NCBI RefSeq assembly: GCF_000971975.1
Contig: NZ_LAQO01000002.1
Location: 310,001-374,000, forward strand
Direction: 5' to 3'
DNA length: 64,000 bases
Origin: Paenibacillus algorifonticola
GTDB lineage: Bacteria > Bacillota > Bacilli > Paenibacillales > Paenibacillaceae
Both the position numbers and the translations under genes were made by a program. Positions 45,185 through 52,177 of this stretch are shown in pieces. Each line of letters opens with the position of its first letter. The stretch's first letter is position 1. The notes beneath the pieces were generated by a model. That model worked only from the letters and a program-made list of their open reading frames with translations. It ran no database searches and was not told where the DNA came from.

Positions 45185-45868
45185 TTATTCTTGGCTGCGA
45201 TAATGAGCAGCCAGCTTCTCCTGCTGCTGCAGCACTGCCTGGAAAGGCTCGGGACAGCCTTTGGGGAAGAGCACGCCAAGACCGTTCGAGTGCTCAAAAT
45301 GCAAATGCGGCATACTTTGGAGCTGTCCCCATAGCAAATAAACACCGAAATCAGGCAGCCGCACAACCGTATCATGAAATAAAACAATGCCATTATCAGC
45401 GAGCTTGGGCAGCCAGGTCAGATAGTCATGCAGCACGGCCTGATACGCATGATAACCGTCGATGTGCAAAATATTGATGGAGCCATTGGGGAATGCGGCA
45501 AGCGCCTCATCGAAGGTGCTGCGCAGCAGCGTGCCGATATCGGCAAATTCCCTTGCGTTGACGGAGTTAACCGCCTGGTACATCGTATCGTCTGCCAAGC
45601 CATATTGCCCGGTGTGGGCATCGCCCTGCCAAGTATCGACAGCAAAGCATGAGGTATCCAGCTTCGCATCCTTAACCGCCTGGCAAAAGCTGAAATATGA
45701 GGTTCCGTAAAGCGTCCCAAGCTCAACGATGGTGCGGGGCCGAGTGAATCGAACAAGATCATAAGCAAAGCGGCGGTGACCGGACCACGCCCCGCCTGCG
45801 ATAAAGCTGGCTGGCAGCTCAGGGGAATCATCCGCGGCAAATCGCGGTGTATGAAACTTCCAATTCAT
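45185..45868 (-). CDS. Class I SAM-dependent methyltransferase (sugar-modifying type)
   Basis: A 227-residue methyltransferase of the Methyltransf_24-like class. SAM motif I is TIVELGTLYGTSYFSF and motif II CFAVDTWQGD, with INILHIDGYHAYQAVLHDY and GIVLFHDTVVR further on. Enzymes of this class often methylate glycan hydroxyls. The gene heads an operon with the GT61 gene, behind a CATAAGATAGTG element. AGGAGG precedes its ATG. O-methylation of a spore-glycan sugar is a reasonable guess. Confidence 0.85.
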   Translation of the reverse strand: MNWKFHTPRFAADDSPELPASFIAGGAWSGHRRFAYDLVRFTRPRTIVELGTLYGTSYFSFCQAVKDAKLDTSCFAVDTWQGDAHTGQYGLADDTMYQAVNSVNAREFADIGTLLRSTFDEALAAFPNGSINILHIDGYHAYQAVLHDYLTWLPKLADNGIVLFHDTVVRLPDFGVYLLWGQLQSMPHLHFEHSNGLGVLFPKGCPEPFQAVLQQQEKLAAHYRSQE

Positions 45869-45905
45869 ATAGAGCCTCCTATGGTGAGAAATAGAAACAT
45901 AACTA

Positions 45906-45917
45906 CACTATCTTATG
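45906..45917 (-). promoter_or_regulatory. Sporulation sigma -10-like element upstream of the methyltransferase-GT61 operon
   Basis: On the minus strand CATAAGATAGTG, identical to the sequence in front of gmd, contains CATANNNTA (sigma-K -10 type), 41 bases from the start codon. No clear -35 was found. Confidence 0.4.
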
Positions 45918-46016
45918 TGAAGCTTGCCTGATAGGATAGGGCAGTTGCGCCGAGTAAAAACGCACATTTCTCCCTTTTATAGACGTACAGCCGCCGTTGC
46001 GCGCGCTTTTCCCCTA

Positions 46017-46024
46017 CATACAAT
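46017..46024 (+). promoter_or_regulatory. CATACAAT, sigma-E -10-like element
   Basis: An exact match to the sigma-E -10 consensus CATACAMT lies about 45 bases upstream of the polybasic GT2 gene start. The expected -35 is poor, so this is only a candidate. Confidence 0.3.
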
Positions 46025-46069
46025 GACAACATAAACGAATATTTCCGAATGGATGCGAGGTGGAAAAGG

Positions 46070-47206
46070 TTGAGGAGCCGCAGTAGAAAAAGCGGGCGTG
46101 CAGGGAGAAGAAGCTCGCGCAGCTCACAAGGTGGCATTCGTCGCCGCACAGCGGGCCGCTCGGCTGTCCGCAGGCGCAGGCATCCGTTGCGGCGCAAGGG
46201 CGCGCCGCCACCTGCCAATATCCGCAGTCTGTGTGCGAAAGCAAGAATTGGCGGGCTTACGGCAGGCTTGACTGCGAGGCAGGAGTCTGTACATGGCTAT
46301 GAGGATGAACTGCAGCAGTTGCAGCAGCAATGGCGCAGCTACTGTCTGACCGTTGCACCGCTTGCCAAATCTGCATATCTGGCCTGCATGCAGGCCTTTA
46401 TAGAGGGTTATTTTTCCGCTACAGGAACGCCTGCTCCGAGCTGGGTGCTGCTGCCGACTGACCGAACGGTCGCGGCGGTCGTCATGGCGATGAATGAAGA
46501 AGAGTCCATTCCCCGTCTGCTTGGGCAGCTAGAGAGGCTGCCGCTGCAAGAAATCGTTATCGTGGTGAACGGCTCAACAGATACGACTGCTGTGAAAGTT
46601 CGGGAAAGCGGCAGAGCTGTACTTATCCATTATGCGGAAGCGCTCGGTCATGATGTGGGACGGGCGGTAGGCGCAAGAACGACGGTGTCCGATATTGTCC
46701 TGTTCGTCGATGCGGATATTCTGGTTGCCGCCGAGCAGCTGCTGCCTTTTATTGAAGCAGTCGCCGGAGGGATGGATATCGCGCTCAATAATTTGTCTTC
46801 TTATATGGGGAGTTTTTCAGGTAGAGATGAAGTGATGATGCTGAAGGAGTTCGTAAATCGCTCGGTGAATCGACCTGATCTAACCGTCAATTCGTTGACC
46901 GCCGTTCCGCATGCGCTCTCGCGAAAAGCGATTCAGACGATTGGTGCAGCTGAGCTGGCGGTCCCGCCGAAGGCACAGGTGATTGCGCTCCAGCATGGCC
47001 TCAAGGTAGGCACGGCAAGCATGGTAGATGTCATCACTCATAATCGGCTGCGACCGGGCAATGTAGGGATGGGCAACCAGATGGCACGGCTTATCGTGGG
47101 CGACCATCTGGAGGCGCTGGGATGGATGATGAAAGCCAGAAATGCCCGTATGCACTACACGGACGCAGTAAGAAACCGTCGATGCGCTTCCGTAGGAGGG
47201 GAATAG
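46070..47206 (+). CDS. GT2-like glycosyltransferase with polybasic N-terminal tail
   Basis: A 378-residue protein. The first about 48 residues are Arg-rich (about 19 Arg or Lys), with runs such as RRR and RRRR. A helical linker leads to a GT2 (GT-A) domain starting AAVVMAMNEEESI, with DxD-type DADI in VLFVDADILV and VVNGSTDTT before it. TTG 46070 is chosen for the AGGTGG site six bases upstream; an ATG at 46049 is in frame but lacks one. The next GT2 gene begins one base after its stop. No membrane helix is present, so the enzyme is cytosolic. Confidence 0.85.
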   Translation: MRSRSRKSGRAGRRSSRSSQGGIRRRTAGRSAVRRRRHPLRRKGAPPPANIRSLCAKARIGGLTAGLTARQESVHGYEDELQQLQQQWRSYCLTVAPLAKSAYLACMQAFIEGYFSATGTPAPSWVLLPTDRTVAAVVMAMNEEESIPRLLGQLERLPLQEIVIVVNGSTDTTAVKVRESGRAVLIHYAEALGHDVGRAVGARTTVSDIVLFVDADILVAAEQLLPFIEAVAGGMDIALNNLSSYMGSFSGRDEVMMLKEFVNRSVNRPDLTVNSLTAVPHALSRKAIQTIGAAELAVPPKAQVIALQHGLKVGTASMVDVITHNRLRPGNVGMGNQMARLIVGDHLEALGWMMKARNARMHYTDAVRNRRCASVGGE

Positions 47207-47929
47207 ATGCTTACCAGTATTATTATTCCGACCTATAACCGCTTGCCGCTGCTGCAGGAAGCGATCTATTCCATTCGCAGCAGCACGCCGGAAGCTTATG
47301 AGCTGATCGTCGTGGATAATGGCTCAACGGATGGCACAATCGAATATTTGCGTGAGCAGAACATTACATTTGTTGGCTTGCCGTGCAACCAAGGCTTCCC
47401 TGCAGCCTGCAATTGGGGGCTGCGTCTGGCGCGCGGAGATTATTTTCTGCTGCTGAACAATGATGTTCTGGTGACGGCTGGCTGGCTGGGCAAGCTGCAT
47501 CGTGCTTTGGACAGCGGCAGGCAAGTTGGCATGACGGGACCGATGTCCAACTATGTCAGCGGCGGGCAGCAAATTGACATGCGCGGCAGCTATACGGAAA
47601 TGGCTGAGCAGCTTGGCGTTGATGAGGCAGGTCATTATGAGGAGGTCAGCCGATTGGTTGGCTTCTGCCTGTTGTTTTCGCGGGAGCTGATGAATCGCAT
47701 CGGGTTGCTTGATGAGCGTTTTTCGCCGGGACATTACGAGGATGATGATTATTGCTACCGAGCACGGCAAGCGGGCTATCAACTGCTGATGGCGAAGGAT
47801 ACCTTCGTCTATCATCATGGCAGCGCGAGCTTCAAGCAGGAAGGACAGGACGCTGTAGAGCGTCTGCTTGCTCGCAACCGGAAGCTGTTCACGGACAAAT
47901 GGGGCGTGGACCCGCAGCAGTTTATTTAA
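47207..47929 (+). CDS. Glycosyltransferase, GT2 family
   Basis: A 240-residue GT-A-fold enzyme: TSIIIPTYNRLPLLQEAI at the start, VVDNGSTDGTIEYL, the DxD-like LLLNNDVLV and a catalytic EDDDYCYRARQAGY. It fits the rhamnosyltransferase-like branch (WcaA/RfbF type). It has no polybasic tail. GGAGGGG precedes the ATG, which directly follows the stop of the polybasic GT2 gene, so the two are expressed together. Confidence 0.92.
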   Translation: MLTSIIIPTYNRLPLLQEAIYSIRSSTPEAYELIVVDNGSTDGTIEYLREQNITFVGLPCNQGFPAACNWGLRLARGDYFLLLNNDVLVTAGWLGKLHRALDSGRQVGMTGPMSNYVSGGQQIDMRGSYTEMAEQLGVDEAGHYEEVSRLVGFCLLFSRELMNRIGLLDERFSPGHYEDDDYCYRARQAGYQLLMAKDTFVYHHGSASFKQEGQDAVERLLARNRKLFTDKWGVDPQQFI

Positions 47930-47976
47930 CCAGATCAAGCACCAATACATTTCCACCAGTGCAGGAGGCGTTCAGC

Positions 47977-49041
47977 ATGAAAATGGTGAGAAGGCGCAGA
48001 ACAGCCGTCGCTGCGGTAAAGCGGCGGAAGAAGCGTACCGTTTCCAGAAGGAAGGTACGCTCTGGAAAGCAATCCCGGGCGCAAGTCGCGAAGGGTCCTT
48101 ATGATGATGGCTATGAAAGCGGGCATAATGCAGGCTACAGCAAAGGCTATGAGGACGGAAATAAGCAGGCAGCAGAGAAAGAGGGAGAAGCTCGCGGCTG
48201 GGAGTCGGCTGAGAGGGCTGGCTACGATAAAGGGCTGAAAATCGGGCGCTACGAAGGCGGCGACGCCATCATCGACGAGCAACTGCCAGAAAGTCATGTC
48301 CTGCCGGACACGTCGGTGGCGCAAGTTATTGCAGCAGGAATAGCCGCTCTTGGGGAACGTATCGTTCACCTCCTGTCTGCCGAGCAGGTTGCGGAGAGGT
48401 TGATGGAGGCTCTGGAACAGCATATACCGCTATCTATTGTGCGACTTGGTGACGGGGAGCTGCTGACGCTGGCGCAGGAAGTAGTGCTGCCGACCGAGCA
48501 GGTTCGTCAGGAAGGCGGGTTTTTGGAATATGCCGGAGTGAGGGTGCCGGATCTCGCTGCGCGCGACCGTCTGCTTGCAGCGGTAAAACGCGCTGACATC
48601 GTAGGTATTCCAAAATTACGGCAGCCTAACTATCAGCGGCTGGCAACGGCTGTTTTTCAAGCGTATGGCATCGATTTCCGCAGTAAGACGCTAACGGATT
48701 CATTGGTCAATTACCGCTTGTATCATGAGGGTCACTTGGCGCGCTTGACGAGGGGGCGGCGAGTGCTTGTCGTCGGAAACTTGGCGCAGCCGCTGGCAGA
48801 TGTGCTGGCGGCAAGTGGTGTGACGGTTGCGGGAGCTGTCGGCCAGGTTCAAGGTGTTCATGATGTGGAGCGTGTCATGGGGATCATTAGACAGCATGAA
48901 TTTGATTTGGCATTAGTGTCAGCAGGCATTGCCGCCGTCCTCATTGCTGACGCCATTGCGGCAGAACTGGGCAAGGTTGCGCTGGACTTCGGCCATATGG
49001 CTAATTCCATCGTGAAGGGCGAAGCGCCGTTTCAGACTTGA
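47977..49041 (+). CDS. GT-D fold glycosyltransferase with polybasic tail and GX3 repeats
   Basis: A 354-residue protein. Residues 1-40 hold about 18 Lys/Arg. Residues of about 43-96 are built of repeated GY(x)2G-type units (DDGYESGHNAGYSKGYEDG, then AGYDKGLKIGRYEGG). The C-terminal half has LSIVRLGDGELLTL, the R-x-GDGE motif of GT-D/DUF1792 glycosyltransferases. A Rossmann-like RVLVVGNLAQPLADVLAASG and DFGHMAN close it. ATG 47977 has AGGAGG upstream. It is the third gene of the GT2 operon and ends 28 bases before a terminator. Confidence 0.85.
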   Translation: MKMVRRRRTAVAAVKRRKKRTVSRRKVRSGKQSRAQVAKGPYDDGYESGHNAGYSKGYEDGNKQAAEKEGEARGWESAERAGYDKGLKIGRYEGGDAIIDEQLPESHVLPDTSVAQVIAAGIAALGERIVHLLSAEQVAERLMEALEQHIPLSIVRLGDGELLTLAQEVVLPTEQVRQEGGFLEYAGVRVPDLAARDRLLAAVKRADIVGIPKLRQPNYQRLATAVFQAYGIDFRSKTLTDSLVNYRLYHEGHLARLTRGRRVLVVGNLAQPLADVLAASGVTVAGAVGQVQGVHDVERVMGIIRQHEFDLALVSAGIAAVLIADAIAAELGKVALDFGHMANSIVKGEAPFQT

Positions 49042-49068
49042 AGCTTTTGTAAGTGAATGATTATGTAG

Positions 49069-49092
49069 CCGTCCCCTGAGGGACGGTTTTTT
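49069..49092 (+). terminator. Terminator between the GT operon and the collagen-like gene
   Basis: CCGTCCC and GGGACGG form a perfect 7-bp stem with a CTGA loop and six T residues. Confidence 0.88.
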
Positions 49093-49113
49093 GGCTGGAA
49101 TTACCGCAGTTGG

Positions 49114-49677
49114 TTAGACAGGGAGTGTTCCAATTGTAGCAGCAAGCGACGAGTAAGTGATAGCAGCTGTAGTACCGGCAGCAAGGACAACGCCCGCAAC
49201 TGTGACTTGCAGGGAGTAAGTGTGGTTGCCAGCAGCAAGACCGCCGTTGAAGTAAGTGATCGGAATCGTTCTTTCCAGATCAAACAATCCAAGCAGGGTA
49301 ATGGCAAGCAAATCAGCGCTTGTTACGGTAGCTACGATCACGGCATCTTGAAGGAGGTCAACGGTAATCGTTGGGTTCAGAGCGGCAACCAAAACTGCAG
49401 TAAAGGAAAGAGAAACTGATACGACACCGTCAATAATCACCTGATTGGATGCAGCAGTGACCGGAACGATTAGAGTAGCAGCAGTGACAGCAGTTCCAGC
49501 AGTTGTGATAGCAGTTGGAACAGTACCTTGGATACCTACAGCAGCAGAACCAGGGCCAGTTAATCCTGTTAGACCAGTAGGTCCAGTAGGGCCAGTCGGA
49601 CCGGTAGGTCCAGTTGCACCAGTAAGTCCTGTGAGGCCAGTTAAGCCTGTTAATCCAGTTAATCCTGTTTCACTCAT
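49114..49677 (-). CDS. Collagen-like spore-surface protein with BclB-like C-terminal domain
   Basis: A 187-residue protein. After MSE it has 13 Gly-X-Y triplets ([11 protein letters not shown], then [10 protein letters not shown]), rich in Thr at Y, followed by a hydrophobic, Ala/Val/Thr-rich beta domain of about 140 residues resembling BclB/exosporium C-terminal domains that trimerise. It has no signal peptide, as expected of a protein assembled on the spore from the mother-cell cytoplasm. The N-terminus is too short to hold the BclA exosporium-targeting motif. ATG 49677 follows AAAGGAG; a TTG at 49698 overlaps that site. The Thr residues are likely O-glycosylation sites for the surrounding enzymes. 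Confidence 0.85.
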   Translation of the reverse strand: MSETGLTGLTGLTGLTGLTGATGPTGPTGPTGPTGLTGLTGPGSAAVGIQGTVPTAITTAGTAVTAATLIVPVTAASNQVIIDGVVSVSLSFTAVLVAALNPTITVDLLQDAVIVATVTSADLLAITLLGLFDLERTIPITYFNGGLAAGNHTYSLQVTVAGVVLAAGTTAAITYSSLAATIGTLPV

Positions 49678-50020
49678 AATGGATTCATCTCCTTTCAATC
49701 ATATACCACATGATATGTTGATAGAGCGTAATAGAGACGGTATTTGTCCAAGGATAATCGTATATTTTACAAAATGATAGATTCTAAAGCCTGAACCAAA
49801 CGATCGGATGAGCTTTCTCCCAGCAAATGCAATACAGGCGGCGATAAATGCCCGATTTGCAGCAGGGGCAGGCAATTCGTCCACTATGAAAGCTCTAGCA
49901 AAGCATACGATGTTGAAGAGACGATACTATACTTTCGGCGCCGGCTATGGTAGGAAGGAGCTGCATATTGGCTACACGCACATATATAATAGAAAGCAAT
50001 TTATTTTGGGGTGAGCGAGC
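49678..50020. other. Divergent intergenic region between collagen-like gene and manC
   Basis: About 340 bases that must hold both promoters. CATATCATG and CATGTGGTA (minus strand, about 49700-49715) resemble sigma-K -10 sequences with one mismatch each. No reading frame here has a convincing ribosome binding site. Confidence 0.4.
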
Positions 50021-51067
50021 ATGAAGGCGGTCATTATGGCAGGGGGAAAAGGAACACGTTTTTGGCCGAGAAGCACGACGGCGAAGCCGAAGCAGTTTCT
50101 TTCTTTAACATCCAGCGAGGCTACCATGCTGCAGGAAACGTATAGCCGTTTTCGCAGCTGCTTGTCGGAGGATGATGTGTATGTAGCAGTGAGCCGCAAC
50201 TATTTGCCGCTTGTTCGGGAGCAACTGCCGCAGCTTAGTGAGAAACAGCTTATTATTGAGCCGGAGCAGCGGGATACGGCGCCTTGCATTGCGCTGACGG
50301 CGAGTTTTTTTCAGAAACGGGGATTAAATGAAGTCATTGTAACGGCTCCCTCGGATCAATATATTCCAGATGCTGCGGAGCTGATGGAGGCGCTGCGGGC
50401 AGCGGAACAGGCGGCGCAGGATGAGGGCGTTGTTGTAACGATGGGTATTGTGCCAACAAGGGCAGAGACGGGATACGGCTATATTGAAGCGGGTGAGCAT
50501 GAAGATGGCAAATATGGGCCAGGCATTAAGACGGTAAAAGCTTTTATCGAGAAGCCAACGCTCTCACGGGCGGAGGAACTGATCGCGATACCTAATATGT
50601 ACTGGAACAGCGGTATTTTTATATGGAAGCCGTCGACTATTGCAGGTTACATGCAGCTGTACCAGCCGGATATGTGGCGTGTTTTTGAACTTGAAGGGGA
50701 GCAGCTGGCTAAGGCTTATGTGCAACTGCCGAAGCTGTCAATTGATTATGCGCTGATTGAAAAGCTTGAATGCCTGTACACGCTGCCCATTGCTTTTACA
50801 TGGGACGATGTTGGCGTGTGGACGTCGCTTGAACGCATATTCGGGACGGATGGCGATGGGAATATTTTACTCGGAAAAATCTATCCAACGAGCACGAGCA
50901 ATAGCATTGTTTACGCGGAGCAGCAGCGGGTGCTGGTCATTGGCGTTGATAATCTGATCGTCGTATCGACAGACGAGGGACTGCTGATTTGTCATAAAAC
51001 ACAGGAGCAGGCGGTTAAGCAGGCGATAGCCGCGATGGATGCTGATCGGGAGGGAGGCATGCCGTGA
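50021..51067 (+). CDS. manC: Mannose-1-phosphate guanylyltransferase
   Basis: A 348-residue nucleotidyltransferase that makes GDP-mannose from mannose-1-phosphate and GTP. The N-terminal VIMAGGKGTRFWPRSTTAKPKQFL is the pyrophosphorylase signature, FIEKP the second, and WNSGIFIW the third. The C-terminal isomerase domain of bifunctional ManC/AlgA proteins is missing, so mannose-6-phosphate must come from other enzymes. It supplies Gmd in this island. Its end overlaps the reductase gene by four bases. GGGGTGAG precedes the ATG. Confidence 0.93.
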   Translation: MKAVIMAGGKGTRFWPRSTTAKPKQFLSLTSSEATMLQETYSRFRSCLSEDDVYVAVSRNYLPLVREQLPQLSEKQLIIEPEQRDTAPCIALTASFFQKRGLNEVIVTAPSDQYIPDAAELMEALRAAEQAAQDEGVVVTMGIVPTRAETGYGYIEAGEHEDGKYGPGIKTVKAFIEKPTLSRAEELIAIPNMYWNSGIFIWKPSTIAGYMQLYQPDMWRVFELEGEQLAKAYVQLPKLSIDYALIEKLECLYTLPIAFTWDDVGVWTSLERIFGTDGDGNILLGKIYPTSTSNSIVYAEQQRVLVIGVDNLIVVSTDEGLLICHKTQEQAVKQAIAAMDADREGGMP

Positions 51068-52017
51068 AAGCATTGATTACAGGCATAACCGGCTTTGCCG
51101 GAAGCCATTTGGCAGAGCATTTGCTGGCGCATCAAATGGAAGTGTCAGGCACCGTAAGAAAGACCAGCAGTATTAAGCATATCGCTCATCTGCTGCCGGC
51201 TGTCCGTCTGTATGAATGCGAGCTGACTAATGAAGCCAATGTGGAAAAAATGATAGCTGACGTTAAGCCGGACATGATTTTTCATCTGGCAGCGCAAAGC
51301 TTCGTGCCAAAGTCTTGGGAATCGCCGCTCGAAACGATATACAACAATATTGCTGGGCAAATTCATTTGCTGGAAGCGGTACGAAAAGCAGGAATCAACT
51401 GCAAGCTGCTGCTCGCCTGCTCCAGCGAGGAATATGGCCAGGTGGAAACGCAGGATATTCCCATTAAGGAAACGACGCCGCTGCGGCCGCTCAACCCCTA
51501 TGCCGTCAGCAAAATTACGCAAAATTATTTAGGCTACCAATATTTTCGCAGCTATGGCATGCATATTGTATGTATGCGTACTTTCAACCATACGGGACCG
51601 CGGCGCGGCGAGCAGTTCGTTACCTCCAACTTTGCGAGACAAATCGTCGAAATCGAGCGGGGGCTGAAGCCGCCCATTCTATATGTAGGCAATTTGGAGG
51701 CGAAGCGTGATTTTACCGATGTGCGTGATGTCGTGCGTGCGTACCGTTTGGCCATTGAAAAATGCGAGCCTGGAGAAGTGTACAATATTGCATCGGGAAG
51801 CTCGCGGGCGATTGGTGAGATGCTGCAGACGCTGGTCAGCCTTAGCAGCAGCACCATTTCGATTCAGGAGGATCCGGCACGGCTGCGGCCTGCGGATGTG
51901 CCCGAGCTGATTGGCGATTATTCTAAATTTCATCATCGTACAGGCTGGCGTCCGGAAATCCCCTTTGAGCAGACGATGCAGGATTTGCTGAGCTATTGGC
52001 GGGCGGAATTCAGCTAG
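51064..52017 (+). CDS. rmd: GDP-4-keto-6-deoxymannose reductase-like epimerase (Rmd type)
   Basis: A 317-residue short-chain dehydrogenase. The NADPH site is LITGITGFAGSHLAEHLL, and ACSSEEYGQV and NPYAVSKITQNYLG hold the catalytic Ser and Tyr-Lys. The order of blocks (FNHTGPRRGEQFVTSNFARQI) fits Rmd enzymes making GDP-D-rhamnose from the Gmd product. It starts with GTG at 51064 within the manC stop. The reaction assignment rests on pathway context; other nucleotide-sugar reductases are possible. Confidence 0.87.
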   Translation: MKALITGITGFAGSHLAEHLLAHQMEVSGTVRKTSSIKHIAHLLPAVRLYECELTNEANVEKMIADVKPDMIFHLAAQSFVPKSWESPLETIYNNIAGQIHLLEAVRKAGINCKLLLACSSEEYGQVETQDIPIKETTPLRPLNPYAVSKITQNYLGYQYFRSYGMHIVCMRTFNHTGPRRGEQFVTSNFARQIVEIERGLKPPILYVGNLEAKRDFTDVRDVVRAYRLAIEKCEPGEVYNIASGSSRAIGEMLQTLVSLSSSTISIQEDPARLRPADVPELIGDYSKFHHRTGWRPEIPFEQTMQDLLSYWRAEFS

Positions 52018-52038
52018 TGCTCGGAGAGCTTTAGGATA

Positions 52039-52106
52039 ATACCCTCTAAACGGAAAATTGGACGACAGCTTGATCGTTGTCTTATAAAGGTTTAGAGGGT
52101 ATTTTC
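52039..52106. terminator. Bidirectional terminator between rmd and the polybasic GT4 gene
   Basis: ATACCCTCTAAAC (52039-52051) and GTTTAGAGGGTAT (52090-52102) form a perfect 13-bp stem, with a smaller GACGAC/GTTGTC hairpin in the loop and a T tail. Confidence 0.8.
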
Positions 52107-52177
52107 ACGCTGCTGGAAAAAGTAAACTGCCCCAGCATTCAAGCCAGAGGCAGTCCATATTTCGTTTGATTTTCCAA

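Noticed and set aside
49560..49665. Short tandem triplet-type repeats taken at first for a CRISPR-like array or minisatellite
   Set aside because: The 9-base periodicity is exactly the codon pattern of Gly-X-Thr collagen triplets.
49445..49777. A Pro/Val-rich plus-strand reading frame ([10 protein letters not shown]) that looks like a repeat protein
   Set aside because: It is the antisense of the Gly-X-Thr triplets of the collagen-like gene and has no ribosome binding site.
49808..50014. A 68-codon plus-strand frame before manC
   Set aside because: No ribosome binding site, low-complexity composition, and it lies where the manC promoter must be.
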